Source: Pseudomonas yamanorum (GTDB lineage Bacteria > Pseudomonadota > Gammaproteobacteria > Pseudomonadales > Pseudomonadaceae). From it: a DNA stretch of 64,000 nucleotides. Positions 54,597 through 64,000 of the stretch are shown one piece after another. The position numbers were made by a program, and so were the translations under genes. Under the pieces are notes generated by a model. That model was not told where the DNA came from. It worked only from the letters and a program-made list of their open reading frames with translations, and searched no databases. Position 1 is the stretch's first letter, and each line of letters starts with the position of its first letter. The stretch is taken from assembly GCF_900105735.1 (NCBI RefSeq), contig NZ_LT629793.1:868001-932000 (forward strand), in the 5' to 3' direction.

Positions 54597-56975
54597 TCAC
54601 TTCCTTAACGTGGCGTTCAACCTTTGTTCGAGCGAGGTGAGGATATTTTGTGTCGTCGTATTCACCTCATCGTCATTAAGAGTGCGCGATGGATGCTGCC
54701 AGGTCAAGCCAACTGCAAGGCTTTTTCTATGCGGATCAATGCCTTTACCCTGATAGACGTCAAATAGCCTGAGGTCTGTCAGCCATTCCCCTGCATTTTC
54801 ACGGATTACGTCCAGAACAGCACTGGCCGCAACACCTTGATCGGCAATCAACGCCAGATCACGTCGCACTTCAGGGAAACGCGACAACTCGCTGAATTTA
54901 GGCATTTTGCCCGATGCCACTTCAGCCAAGACTAGCTCAAAAACGAAGACTGGACGGTCCAGCCCCAAGGTTTTCGACAGTTCAGGGTGAATCGCGCCAA
55001 CGAAGCCCACCAGGCGACCTTCACGTTCGATACGTGCAGTCTGGCCCGGGTGCAACGCCGGGTGTTTGCCAGGGGTGAAGGTAAAGGCATCCAGCGCACC
55101 GGCAAAGCCCAGCACCGCTTCCACATCGGCCTTGACGTCGAAGAAGTCGACGGTGTCGCGGCCTTGTGCCCAGCCTTCCGGCAGACGGCTGCCGCAGACG
55201 ACGCCAGCCAGCATCGGCTCTTGCTTCAGGCCGTCCAACTGACCGACAAAACGCAGACCGCTTTCGAACAGGCGCACACGGTCTTGTTGACGGTTCAGGT
55301 TGTGGGAAAGCGCTTTTACCAAACCAGGCCACAACGACGAGCGCATGGCGGCCATGTCGTTGGAGATCGGGTTAGCCAGCAACAGCGGCTCGACACCCGG
55401 GTTGAACAGTTCGAATTGCTTCGGATCGATGAAGCTGTAGGTCACCGCTTCCTGATAACCACGGGCAACCAGCAGGCGACGCAGTTCCGGCAGATGTGCA
55501 CGGGCTTCAGCTTTCGGCTGCGGCGCCAGGCGCGCTTGCGGGTAACGAACCGGCAGGCGGTTGTAGCCGTACAGGCGGGCCAGCTCTTCGATCAGGTCGA
55601 CTTCCAGGCTGATATCGAAGCGATGGCTTGGCACTTCTACGTGCCACTGCCCTGCTTCACCTGCAGAGATGCCGAGGCCGAGTGCCGACAGCAGGCGCTC
55701 GATTTCAACCGGCTCGATCACCAGGCCGAGCATTTGCTCAACGGCCTTGGCACGCAGAACGATCGGTGCAACCGACGGCAGGTGCTGCTCGCTGACGGTT
55801 TCGATGATCGGGCCGGCTTCGCCGCCAGTGATTTCCAGCAGCAGGCCAGTGGCGCGCTCCATGGCTTCACGGGCCAGTTGCCAGTCCACGCCACGCTCGT
55901 AGCGGTGCGAGGCGTCGGTGTGCAGGCCGTAGGAACGGGCCTTGCCAGCGATGGCGATCTGATCAAAGAAGGCGCTTTCGAGAAAGATGTCGCGAGTGGT
56001 TGCGGACACGCCGCTGTGCTCGCCACCCATCACGCCGGCAATCGCCAGGGCGCGGGAATGGTCAGCAATCACCAGGGTGTCGGCACGCAGGCTGACTTCC
56101 TGGCCGTCGAGCAGTACCAGCTTCTCGCCTTCCTCGGCCATGCGCACGCGAATGCCGCCATTGATTTCAGCGAGATCGAAAGCGTGCAGCGGTTGACCCA
56201 GTTCCAGCATCACGTAGTTGGTGATGTCGACGGCAGCATCGATGCTGCGTACTTCGGAACGACGCAGGCGCTCAACCATCCACAGCGGGGTTGGCTTGGA
56301 CAGGTCGACGTTACGGATCACACGACCCAGGTAACGTGGGCAGGCGTTAGGGGCCAGCACCTCGATCGAACGCACTTCGTCGTGCACGGCAGGCACGGCG
56401 GCAACCACCGGACGGCTGACGGTGGCGGCGTACAGCGCACCGACTTCACGGGCCAGGCCCGCCAGGGACAGGCAGTCGCCGCGGTTCGGGGTCAGGTCGA
56501 CCTCGATGCTGGCGTCTTCCAGTTCCAGGTAGACACGGATATCCTGGCCCACCGGCGCGTCGGCCGGCAGTTCCATCAGGCCATCATTGCCTTCACCGAC
56601 CTGCAGCTCCGCCTGGGAGCACAGCATGCCGTTGGACTCAACGCCACGCAGCTTGGCCTTCTTGATCTTGAAGTCGCCTGGCAGTTCGGCACCGATCATG
56701 GCGAACGGGATTTTCAGGCCCGGGCGCACGTTTGGCGCTCCGCACACGACCTGGAAGGTTTCCGCGCCGTTGCTGACCTGGCACACACGCAACTTGTCAG
56801 CGTCCGGGTGTTGCTCGGTGCTCAGCACCTCGCCCACTACCACGCCACTGAAAACACCGGCGGCCGGCGTAACGCTATCGACCTCAAGGCCGGCCATCGA
56901 CAGACGGGCAACCAGCTCGTCGCGACTTACCTGCGGGCTTACCCAGCCACGCAGCCATTGTTCACTGAATTTCAT
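54597..56975 (-). CDS. pheT: Phenylalanyl-tRNA synthetase beta subunit
   Basis: A 792-aa protein of the expected length. The N-terminal tRNA-binding (EMAP-like) domain includes VVGEVLSTEQHPDADKLRVC, the B3/B4 editing domain lies around residues 200-400, and the C-terminal anticodon-binding domain includes LFDVYQGKGIDPHRKSLAVG. It forms an alpha2-beta2 enzyme with PheS that charges tRNA-Phe. It is 26 nt downstream of pheS. Confidence 0.98.
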   Translation of the reverse strand: MKFSEQWLRGWVSPQVSRDELVARLSMAGLEVDSVTPAAGVFSGVVVGEVLSTEQHPDADKLRVCQVSNGAETFQVVCGAPNVRPGLKIPFAMIGAELPGDFKIKKAKLRGVESNGMLCSQAELQVGEGNDGLMELPADAPVGQDIRVYLELEDASIEVDLTPNRGDCLSLAGLAREVGALYAATVSRPVVAAVPAVHDEVRSIEVLAPNACPRYLGRVIRNVDLSKPTPLWMVERLRRSEVRSIDAAVDITNYVMLELGQPLHAFDLAEINGGIRVRMAEEGEKLVLLDGQEVSLRADTLVIADHSRALAIAGVMGGEHSGVSATTRDIFLESAFFDQIAIAGKARSYGLHTDASHRYERGVDWQLAREAMERATGLLLEITGGEAGPIIETVSEQHLPSVAPIVLRAKAVEQMLGLVIEPVEIERLLSALGLGISAGEAGQWHVEVPSHRFDISLEVDLIEELARLYGYNRLPVRYPQARLAPQPKAEARAHLPELRRLLVARGYQEAVTYSFIDPKQFELFNPGVEPLLLANPISNDMAAMRSSLWPGLVKALSHNLNRQQDRVRLFESGLRFVGQLDGLKQEPMLAGVVCGSRLPEGWAQGRDTVDFFDVKADVEAVLGFAGALDAFTFTPGKHPALHPGQTARIEREGRLVGFVGAIHPELSKTLGLDRPVFVFELVLAEVASGKMPKFSELSRFPEVRRDLALIADQGVAASAVLDVIRENAGEWLTDLRLFDVYQGKGIDPHRKSLAVGLTWQHPSRTLNDDEVNTTTQNILTSLEQRLNATLRK

Positions 56976-57001
56976 CCTGCTCTCCTAAAGATCCGTTACG
57001 A

Positions 57002-58072
<1,071 letters not shown>

Positions 58073-58127
58073 AAGACGTTTAACACCTTGGGCCGCGGAA
58101 GCGACCCAGGGTGACTGTCGGGGGTAC

Positions 58128-58484
58128 TTAAGCCAAGGTGGCTTTAGCTTTCTCGACAATCGCAGCAAACGCCGCTTTTTCGTTCACTGCCAGATCAGCC
58201 AGAACCTTACGGTCGATCTCGATGGACGCTTTTTTCAGGCCAGCGATGAAACGGCTGTAGGACAGACCGTTAACACGTGCACCAGCATTGATACGAGCGA
58301 TCCACAGAGCGCGGAACTGACGTTTTTTCTGACGACGGTCACGGTAGGCGTATTGGCCAGCCTTGATAACCGCTTGCTTGGCAACACGGAATACGCGTGA
58401 ACGCGCGCCGTAGTAGCCTTTAGCAAGTTTCAGAATTTTCTTGTGGCGCTTACGCGCCATGACGCCACGCTTTACACGAGCCAT
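58128..58484 (-). CDS. rplT: 50S ribosomal protein L20
   Basis: A 118-aa protein starting [20 protein letters not shown], with [18 protein letters not shown]. Full length. It is in the infC-rpmI-rplT order, where L20 is known in E. coli to repress the rpmI-rplT message. Confidence 0.98.
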   Translation of the reverse strand: MARVKRGVMARKRHKKILKLAKGYYGARSRVFRVAKQAVIKAGQYAYRDRRQKKRQFRALWIARINAGARVNGLSYSRFIAGLKKASIEIDRKVLADLAVNEKAAFAAIVEKAKATLA

Positions 58485-58512
58485 GAGTTACTTCCTCTAT
58501 TCTTGACTAAAA

Positions 58513-58707
58513 TTAACGAAGGCGCAGCATGCGCTCGACTTTTGCAACGTCAGACGGATGCAGCAAGCTGCTACCGCGCAGTTGACGCTTACGCTTGGTC
58601 GACATTTTAGTCAGGATGTGGCTCTTGAAAGCGTGCTTGTGCTTGATACCGTTAGCAGTTTTCAGAAACCGCTTAGCAGCACCACTTTTAGTTTTCATCT
58701 TTGGCAT
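58513..58707 (-). CDS. rpmI: 50S ribosomal protein L35
   Basis: A 64-aa basic protein, [20 protein letters not shown], ending VERMLRLR. It is 28 nt upstream of rplT. Confidence 0.98.
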   Translation of the reverse strand: MPKMKTKSGAAKRFLKTANGIKHKHAFKSHILTKMSTKRKRQLRGSSLLHPSDVAKVERMLRLR

Positions 58708-58766
58708 GTTCGGTACTCCGCATTCAGTTGATAAACATAATCAGAAGGCCTGCCGTGCCCTATTGA

Positions 58767-59318
58767 TTACTTCTTCTTTTTCGGGGCGATGACCATAATA
58801 AGCTGGCGTCCTTCCATCTTAGGATGCTGTTCGACCGAACCGTACTCGAGCAGGTCAGCTTCAACCCGCTTGAGGAGTTCCATCCCCAGCTCCTGGTGGG
58901 CCATCTCACGGCCGCGGAATCGCAAGGATACCTTGGCCCTGTCCCCATCACTCAGGAAACGTACCAGGTTGCGCAGTTTTACCTGGTAATCCCCTTCCTC
59001 CGTCCCTGGACGAAACTTGATTTCTTTTACTTGAATCTGCTTCTGGTTCTTCTTCGCCGCGGCAATCTGCTTCTTCTTCTCGAAGATCGACTTGCCGTAG
59101 TCCATCACCCGGCAAACGGGTGGGATTGCATCGGCGGAGATTTCCACCAGGTCCAATTTGGACTCTTCAGCAATACGAAGCGCTTCATCAATCGAGACGA
59201 TGCCAATCTGCTCGCCGTCAGCGCCAATTAACCGAACCTCGCGTGCCGAGATATTCTCGTTGATCGGGGCTTTCGGTGCAGCTCGTTTATCTTGTCTCAT
59301 TTCACGCTTAATAATAAT
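58767..59318 (-). CDS. infC: Translation initiation factor IF-3, non-AUG start
   Basis: 183 aa when read from ATT. The protein from the first ATG (59300) is 177 aa ([20 protein letters not shown]), but three in-frame ATT codons precede it (59318, 59315, 59312), then AAG-CGT-GAA, with GGAG a few bases upstream. IF-3 genes classically start at AUU, which lets IF-3 repress its own message. The first ATT overlaps the thrS stop by 1 nt. The C-terminal domain ([20 protein letters not shown]) is intact. Which ATT is used is not certain. Confidence 0.95.
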   Translation of the reverse strand: MIIKREMRQDKRAAPKAPINENISAREVRLIGADGEQIGIVSIDEALRIAEESKLDLVEISADAIPPVCRVMDYGKSIFEKKKQIAAAKKNQKQIQVKEIKFRPGTEEGDYQVKLRNLVRFLSDGDRAKVSLRFRGREMAHQELGMELLKRVEADLLEYGSVEQHPKMEGRQLIMVIAPKKKK

Positions 59319-61240
59319 TACTCCGAATCTGGGCGACCACGCCGGGAAACCGCTTGCGCGAGGAACTCAGCGAACTGGGCGACGGGCATCGAGCCCAGGT
59401 CAGCACCTTCACGAGTACGCACAGCGACAGTCTGCATCTCGACTTCCCGATCTCCGATAACCAAAAGATAGGGAACCTTGAGCAAAGTATGCTCGCGGAT
59501 TTTAAAGCCGATCTTTTCATTTCTCAAGTCGGACTTGGCACGAAATCCGCTTTCATTGAGAGTTTTTTCAACTTCAGCGGCAAAATCTGCCTGTTTATCA
59601 GTGATATTCATGATCACTGCCTGGGTCGGAGCCAGCCACGCAGGGAATGCACCCTCGTAGTGCTCGATCAGGATCCCGACGAACCGTTCGAACGAGCCGA
59701 GGATCGCCCGGTGCAGCATAACCGGGTGTTTACGGCTGTTGTCTTCGGAGACATATTCGGCTCCCAGACGGATCGGCAGGTTAAAATCGAGCTGCAGGGT
59801 ACCACACTGCCAGACGCGACCAAGGCAATCTTTCAGCGAGAACTCGATCTTCGGACCGTAGAACGCACCCTCGCCCGGCTGCAGGTCGTACGCAAGCCCC
59901 GCACTGTCCAGTGCTGCGGCCAGTGCAGCTTCGGCGCGATCCCACAGATCGTCGGAACCCACGCGCTTTTCCGGACGAGTGGACAGCTTCATTTCGACTT
60001 CGGTGAAGCCGAAATCGCGATAAACGTCCATGGTCAGCTTGATGAACGCAGCGGATTCGGCCTGCATCTGCTCTTCGGTGCAGAAGATGTGGGCGTCATC
60101 CTGAGTGAAGCCACGCACGCGCATAATGCCGTGCAGGGCACCCGATGGCTCGTTACGGTGACAGGCACCGAACTCGGCCAGGCGCATCGGCAACTCGCGG
60201 TAGCTCTTCAGGCCTTGGTTGAACACCTGTACGTGGCACGGGCAGTTCATCGGCTTGATGGCGTAGTCGCGGTTTTCCGACTGAGTGGTGAACATGTTGT
60301 CGGCGTAGTTGGCCCAGTGCCCGGATTTCTCCCACAGGCTGCGGTCAACGACTTGCGGCGTCTTGATCTCAAGGTAGCCGTTGTCGCGCTGAACCTTGCG
60401 CATGTACTGCTCGAGCACCTGGTACAGAGTCCAGCCGTTCGGGTGCCAGAACACCATGCCCGGCGCTTCTTCCTGGAGGTGGAACAGGTTCAGGCGCTTG
60501 CCGATCTTGCGGTGATCGCGTTTTTCGGCTTCTTCGATGCGCTGGATGTAGGCTGCCAGCTGCTTCTTGTCAGCCCAGGCAGTGCCGTAGATCCGCTGCA
60601 GCTGTTCATTCTTCGCGTCACCGCGCCAGTAGGCACCGGAGAGTTTGGTCAGCTTGAACGACTTGAGGAAGCGCGTGTTCGGCACGTGCGGGCCACGGCA
60701 CATGTCGACGTATTCTTCGTGATAATACAGGCCCATGGCCTGCTCATCCGGCATGTCTTCCACCAGGCGCAGCTTGTAGTCTTCGCCGCGAGCAGTGAAC
60801 ACGTCGATCACTTCGGCACGCGGAGTGACTTTCTTGATGACGTCGTAATCTTTTTCGATCAGCGCATGCATGCGCTGCTCGATGGCCGCCAGGTCGTCCG
60901 GAGTGAAAGGACGCTCGTAGGCGATGTCGTAATAGAAGCCTTCGTCGATGACCGGGCCGATGACCATCTTCGCGGTTGGGTACAGCTGCTTGACCGCGTG
61001 GCCAATCAGGTGCGCACAAGAGTGGCGAATGATCTCCAGCCCCTCTTGATCCTTGGGCGTAATGATTTGCAGGCTGGCATCGCCGGTGATCAGGTCGCTG
61101 GCGTCAACCAGCTTGCCGTCGACCTTGCCGGCCACGGTGGCCTTGGCCAGGCCGGCACCAATGGATGCGGCGACCTCGGCTACGGAAACCGAATGATCGA
61201 ATGAACGTTGACTGCCGTCGGGAAGAGTAATAGTTGGCAT
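59318..61240 (-). CDS. thrS: Threonyl-tRNA synthetase
   Basis: A 640-aa protein of the normal length with a TGS domain ([14 protein letters not shown]), the editing domain [14 protein letters not shown] (HxxxH), the zinc/active-site region [10 protein letters not shown], and motif 3 [25 protein letters not shown] lies 5 nt before the ATG at 61240. The leader carries two anticodon-mimic hairpins (61260-61354), pointing to autorepression. Confidence 0.98.
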   Translation of the reverse strand: MPTITLPDGSQRSFDHSVSVAEVAASIGAGLAKATVAGKVDGKLVDASDLITGDASLQIITPKDQEGLEIIRHSCAHLIGHAVKQLYPTAKMVIGPVIDEGFYYDIAYERPFTPDDLAAIEQRMHALIEKDYDVIKKVTPRAEVIDVFTARGEDYKLRLVEDMPDEQAMGLYYHEEYVDMCRGPHVPNTRFLKSFKLTKLSGAYWRGDAKNEQLQRIYGTAWADKKQLAAYIQRIEEAEKRDHRKIGKRLNLFHLQEEAPGMVFWHPNGWTLYQVLEQYMRKVQRDNGYLEIKTPQVVDRSLWEKSGHWANYADNMFTTQSENRDYAIKPMNCPCHVQVFNQGLKSYRELPMRLAEFGACHRNEPSGALHGIMRVRGFTQDDAHIFCTEEQMQAESAAFIKLTMDVYRDFGFTEVEMKLSTRPEKRVGSDDLWDRAEAALAAALDSAGLAYDLQPGEGAFYGPKIEFSLKDCLGRVWQCGTLQLDFNLPIRLGAEYVSEDNSRKHPVMLHRAILGSFERFVGILIEHYEGAFPAWLAPTQAVIMNITDKQADFAAEVEKTLNESGFRAKSDLRNEKIGFKIREHTLLKVPYLLVIGDREVEMQTVAVRTREGADLGSMPVAQFAEFLAQAVSRRGRPDSE

Positions 61241-61259
61241 GGCGCCTCCTCTCCTAGTG

Positions 61260-61280
61260 GTGACCCCTACCAAAGGTCAC
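61260..61280 (-). promoter_or_regulatory. thrS leader hairpin 1, tRNA-Thr(GGU) anticodon-arm mimic
   Basis: On the minus strand the stem GTGACCT/GGGTCAC (7 pairs, one G-U) closes a 7-nt loop TTGGTAG. The loop has U at the position before the triplet and GGU at the anticodon position, as in tRNA-Thr(GGU). It ends 10 nt before the AGGAGG site, like domain 2 of the E. coli thrS operator. Confidence 0.75.
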
Positions 61281-61335
61281 GTGGGTTGGGATGAGCCAGT
61301 ACAAGATCCAACACCAGGCCGTTCAATGATGAACG

Positions 61336-61354
61336 CCTGCCTTACAGCGGCAGG
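61336..61354 (-). promoter_or_regulatory. thrS leader hairpin 2, tRNA-Thr(UGU)-like loop
   Basis: On the minus strand the stem CCTGCC/GGCAGG closes a 7-nt loop GCTGTAA with UGU at the anticodon position followed by AA. It is placed like domain 4 of the E. coli operator, about 95 nt before the start codon. Confidence 0.65.
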
Positions 61355-61607
61355 AGCCTTTCGGCCAACCGGTAATCGAACCAGAGTGACTGGAGTTAAA
61401 CAAAAAAGACCTTGGCGAGGCGGCATAGGGCGCGCCGGAAAATAGCCAAGCGGAAGATGCTAGCACAGATGAACGGTCATGGCGTCGGCGCCGCTTAACG
61501 AAACGCAAATTCCCGGCTTTTAAGGGCAAAAGTGAACTTGAACTGTACGGCGAGCCTCAAACACACCGAGAATCACCGTTCGTCCATGACTCCAGGAGCA
61601 TTTCATT

Positions 61608-61919
61608 ATGCGTTTTACCTCGACTTTCGCCCTTGCTGCATCCCTGACCCTCATGTCCCTGGGTGCGCACGCCGCAGCCCCGTCGAACTGGCCTGCCGGT
61701 GCACGGGACAGCTTCATCAAGGATTGCAGTTCAGCCGCCCAGCAAAGCGTTGATGCCAAAACCGCCAAAGACCATTGCGAATGTGGCGCGGACAAGATCA
61801 ATGCCGAATTGAGCAGTGCCGAGATCAAGGAACTCATGACCAACCAGAACGCAGATCCCGCGCTGAAAAACAAAGCTGTCGCGGCTATTTCGTCCTGCAA
61901 AGTCGTGAAGAAAAAGTAA
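61608..61919 (+). CDS. Small secreted Cys-containing protein
   Basis: A 103-aa precursor with a clear signal peptide (MRFTSTFALAASLTLMSLGA, cleavage after HAA). The mature part has Cys residues in IKDCSSAAQ, HCECGADK and SSCKVVKKK (four in all), probably forming disulfides in the periplasm. AGGAG lies 9 nt before the ATG. The protein family is not recognised. Confidence 0.8.
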   Translation: MRFTSTFALAASLTLMSLGAHAAAPSNWPAGARDSFIKDCSSAAQQSVDAKTAKDHCECGADKINAELSSAEIKELMTNQNADPALKNKAVAAISSCKVVKKK

Positions 61920-62030
61920 TTTTTACACCCCGCCAGACCGGCTAAAGGACCAGAAATCGCCCTGAAAACTGCCATTTCTCACAAATTACGCAGCTTTTAC
62001 GGCTTTTTTTACTAGCTGATATTTCGCTTA

Positions 62031-62053
62031 GAAGCCCCGTAGATCGGGGCTTT
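62031..62053 (+). terminator. Intrinsic terminator
   Basis: AAGCCCCG/CGGGGCTT stem with a 5-nt loop and a TTTC tail, about 110 nt after the secreted-protein stop. The rest of 61920-62208 holds the cold-shock gene's upstream region and nothing else I can name. Confidence 0.72.
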
Positions 62054-62208
62054 CAGCCAACCAAGGCACGAAACGCAACGCGATTGAATAGCAAACAATG
62101 CCTTGGGGGGGCTCCCAAGCCGAACATTTCGACTATGATAGCTCGGTGTGCCCAGTTGGCCTGAGCAGCACAGCACTACTGAAAATATATGTTTCTTGGA
62201 GATACACC

Positions 62209-62421
62209 ATGTCTAATCGCCAAACCGGCACCGTTAAATGGTTCAACGATGAAAAAGGCTTCGGCTTCATCACTCCTCAAGGTGGCGGTGACGACCTGTT
62301 CGTACACTTCAAAGCTATCGAAAGCGACGGTTTCAAAAGCCTGAAAGAAGGCCAAACCGTTTCCTTCGTGGCTGAGAAAGGCCAAAAGGGTATGCAAGCT
62401 GCACAGGTTCGCCCAGAGTAA
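62209..62421 (+). CDS. Cold-shock protein, CspA/CapB family
   Basis: A 70-aa OB-fold protein starting [20 protein letters not shown] with RNA-binding motifs KGFGFI and LFVHF. It binds single-stranded RNA/DNA and acts as an RNA chaperone. TTGGAG lies 8 nt before the ATG. It very closely resembles the CapB/CspA proteins of pseudomonads. Confidence 0.96.
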   Translation: MSNRQTGTVKWFNDEKGFGFITPQGGGDDLFVHFKAIESDGFKSLKEGQTVSFVAEKGQKGMQAAQVRPE

Positions 62422-62436
62422 TTCTGCGCCGAACTA

Positions 62437-62467
62437 AAAAAACCCCGTCCATGTGACGGGGTTTTTT
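62437..62467. terminator. Bidirectional intrinsic terminator
   Basis: AAAACCCCGTC/GACGGGGTTTT stem with flanking A and T runs, between the convergent csp and I78 inhibitor genes. Confidence 0.93.
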
Positions 62468-62494
62468 ATGGCCTGGAGAAAAGCGCTGAAACCA

Positions 62495-62815
62495 TCAGCC
62501 GCAGTTGACGCGATTGATCACCAGGTTGTCATCGGTATTGAGATTCAGGCGATCGGAGCGGTATTCCAGGGTGACCATGTCGTCTGGTTTGAGAATGCGT
62601 GCGTTCTGCGCACCGGCGCGGCTACGGGCCTGTTCCAGCAGTTGCGGCGAAGCCTTCTGGCCGATTGCGAACTCGGCAGCCTTCGCCTCACAGCGGCTAT
62701 GACCAGCATCGGTCACGGCAGTGTCTTTGGCTGGCTCAGAGGTACCCGGGGTGCTGCAACCCGTCAAGACAAGCGCAGCCAACAAAGTACCGAATGATGC
62801 GAGCTTCCAAGGCAT
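62495..62815 (-). CDS. I78-family peptidase inhibitor lipoprotein
   Basis: A 106-aa lipoprotein precursor with lipobox LVLTGC (residue 20). The mature part carries the I78 pattern: one Cys in SRCEAKAAEFAIGQKAS, then LLEQARSRAGAQNARILKPD, DMVTLEYRSDRLNLNTDDN and a terminal VNCG Cys. Family members inhibit elastase-like serine proteases, and the two Cys form a disulfide. It is anchored in the envelope, probably protecting against host or own proteases. Confidence 0.85.
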   Translation of the reverse strand: MPWKLASFGTLLAALVLTGCSTPGTSEPAKDTAVTDAGHSRCEAKAAEFAIGQKASPQLLEQARSRAGAQNARILKPDDMVTLEYRSDRLNLNTDDNLVINRVNCG

Positions 62816-62962
62816 GAAGCCTCCTTTAAGAAAAAATGGGCAGAGACCGTGCGACCGCGGTTTGGCCGATTGGTTTCCGAATTGTCACAATTGGCCGTTG
62901 GCCAGTCTGCCTGAGTCGACGCTGGGTACCAGCGAATCAATCGTCACCAGATATGAACGCGC

Positions 62963-63268
62963 TCAGTAGATGTCGATGTAATCAAACGGCGGCGTCGGCC
63001 AGTTCTGCTTGAGCGCATTGAAAATCTGCATCACCCACACCTCGTCGCTGGCTGCGACGTTGCCGACATAACCGGAACCCGCCGCCCAGGTTTCGAGACG
63101 AAACAGCAGGCCGTCGATATCAACACCGCCCACCACGCCCGAAGATAGGTAGGCAATGCCGGCTTTGGTGACGCGCAATTGGGTGTGAACGTTGTCACTG
63201 GCGGAGGCCAGCAACTGTTTCACAGCCTCCAGCGTCAGGTTCTCGGGGTTGTTCAAATCGATCTGCAC
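62963..63268 (-). CDS. Hypothetical protein
   Basis: A 101-aa acidic cytoplasmic protein read from GTG (MQIDLNNPENLTLEAVKQLL), ending PTPPFDYIDIY. No domain recognised. Codon use and GC3 look normal for the genome, so it is likely real. The spacer 62816-62962 shows nothing notable. Confidence 0.65.
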   Translation of the reverse strand: MQIDLNNPENLTLEAVKQLLASASDNVHTQLRVTKAGIAYLSSGVVGGVDIDGLLFRLETWAAGSGYVGNVAASDEVWVMQIFNALKQNWPTPPFDYIDIY

Positions 63269-63411
63269 GCGGTTTGCCCTGGCAATTAAACAGGCGGACA
63301 GTGTCGCACAGCCCTCCCCTCATGCCTAAGTAGCAGTGCCAAACGCTGCGCAAAATGGTTAACTCCACTCGCAAGACAGCACCAACCGCCTTCCAGCCTC
63401 GCGAGACCCCC

Positions 63412-63624
63412 ATGACCATCGTCACGATCCACGCCGACATCAAAGCCAAGTGGCCCCAAGGGCAAAGCTCCTATAGCCCGGGCAGCCCGGAGGAGTTGGC
63501 AATCATCGGTATCGACCTGCTGGTCAAGGAACTGGGTACTCAGGCCGCGCAGGCATTCATCGGCCAGGTATTCGAGAAATACCCGACCGATCACATGGGG
63601 GCGCCAGACCCCGAGCGCGAATAA
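63412..63624 (+). CDS. Small hypothetical protein
   Basis: A 70-aa protein (MTIVTIHADIKAKWPQGQSS, ending GAPDPERE). I preferred the ATG at 63412 over 63355 because the upstream segment is rich in Thr/Arg/Pro and unlike the rest, although no strong ribosome-binding site precedes either. Function unknown. Confidence 0.6.
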   Translation: MTIVTIHADIKAKWPQGQSSYSPGSPEELAIIGIDLLVKELGTQAAQAFIGQVFEKYPTDHMGAPDPERE

Positions 63625-63657
63625 GACCCGGCCGACGAACGCCGACCGGTAAAGCGC

Positions 63658-64000
63658 TTACTTCAGGCGACCAAGACGCTCAGTCAGCAGATCGAAGAAG
63701 CCCTGGGCATCGCCGTTTTCAACCCAGAATGCGTTCTTCGGTTGTTTCAGGCCGTCGTACCAATCAACGATGGTCTGGCCGAAGGTCGGGCCTTCACGGC
63801 TGTCCACCACCACATTGACCTCACGGCCGCTGAACAGCGAAGGCTTGAGCAGGTAGGCAATGACGGTAGCGTCATGCACCGGGCCACCCGGGATGCCGTA
63901 GTGCTCCATGTCGCCTTTGACGTATTCATTGAGAATATCGCCGACCACCTTGCTCGCGTTGTTGTTCAGCGCAGCGATTTGCTTCAGGCGTGCGTCACTG
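63658..64000 (-). CDS. Nucleoside hydrolase, C-terminal part (5' end outside window)
   Basis: The frame is open to the right edge. The visible 114 residues include NEYVKGDMEHYGIPGGPVHD followed by ATVIAYLLKPSLF, the conserved PxHD active-site His region of inosine-uridine-preferring nucleoside hydrolases, and VVVDSREGPTFGQTIVDW, the usual next block. It hydrolyses the N-glycosidic bond of nucleosides in salvage. The calcium-binding N-terminus lies outside the window. Confidence 0.88.
   Translation of the reverse strand, partial: SDARLKQIAALNNNASKVVGDILNEYVKGDMEHYGIPGGPVHDATVIAYLLKPSLFSGREVNVVVDSREGPTFGQTIVDWYDGLKQPKNAFWVENGDAQGFFDLLTERLGRLK

Noticed and set aside
61323..61400. tRNA-like sequence (GGTTCGATTACC) in the thrS leader
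   Set aside because: No complete cloverleaf or acceptor stem can be formed. The hairpins fit a thrS operator better.

Overview
The window looks like a chromosomal segment of a Pseudomonas of the P. fluorescens group. The evidence is the high GC content, the Pseudomonas-type REP palindromes (GTGGGAGCTGGCTTGCCTGCGAT), and the translation block thrS-infC-rpmI-rplT-pheS-pheT-ihfA-merR-tRNA-Pro at 53.8-61.2 kb. Nearly every base is accounted for by genes, regulatory spacers or repeats.

Layout. 0-2.2 kb: the 3' end of an Rhs polymorphic-toxin gene with an RNase A-like tip and its overlapping immunity gene. 2.2-10.5 kb: an aromatic amine/aldehyde catabolic module (FeaR-like AraC regulator, DUF3156-like protein, APC permease, outer-membrane channel, two-component flavin monooxygenase, phenylacetaldehyde dehydrogenase-like enzyme), with a 21-bp-period direct repeat in the divergent control region. 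10.6-12.1 kb: an IS4-family element inserted into a large intergenic repeat, with a 9-bp target duplication. 12.6-18.6 kb: a GntR-controlled operon with one ABC ATPase, one permease, two different substrate-binding proteins and a gamma-glutamyltransferase-like enzyme. 18.7-22.5 kb: a lipoprotein/DUF6482-like/FeS-type photolyase operon behind a TGTACA-N12-TGTACA box of the kind used by light-responsive LitR/PplR regulators, then a convergent MFS gene.

23.2-53.2 kb: a roughly 30-kb sulfur-scavenging island. It encodes two paralogous TonB receptors, an SfnB-type acyl-CoA-dehydrogenase-like oxidoreductase, an SfnR-type sigma-54 activator with no sensory domain, an ABC exporter, and two long operons of parallel design. 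Each of those operons has a lipoprotein substrate-binding protein, two Dpp-type permeases, a fused double ATPase, a DszC-like monooxygenase and a terminal GNAT acetyltransferase; one also has a DszA-like flavin monooxygenase and an aldo-keto reductase. Four sigma-54 (-24/-12) promoters sit in front of these units. CAACTGTTG-type motifs lie 70-140 bp upstream of them, which suggests one SfnR regulon. I infer that the encoded pathway imports organosulfur compounds, perhaps S-substituted amino acids or peptides, and cleaves C-S bonds oxidatively, with N-acetylation as a step. Substrates are not known from sequence.

53.2-61.3 kb: tRNA-Pro and the essential translation block. Its controls include an ATT start for infC, a terminator-like hairpin ahead of pheS, and a thrS leader with two hairpins whose 7-nt loops mimic threonine anticodon loops. 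61.6-64 kb: small exported and cytoplasmic genes (a Cys-containing secreted protein, a cold-shock protein, an I78 inhibitor lipoprotein, two hypotheticals) and the 3' end of a nucleoside hydrolase gene.
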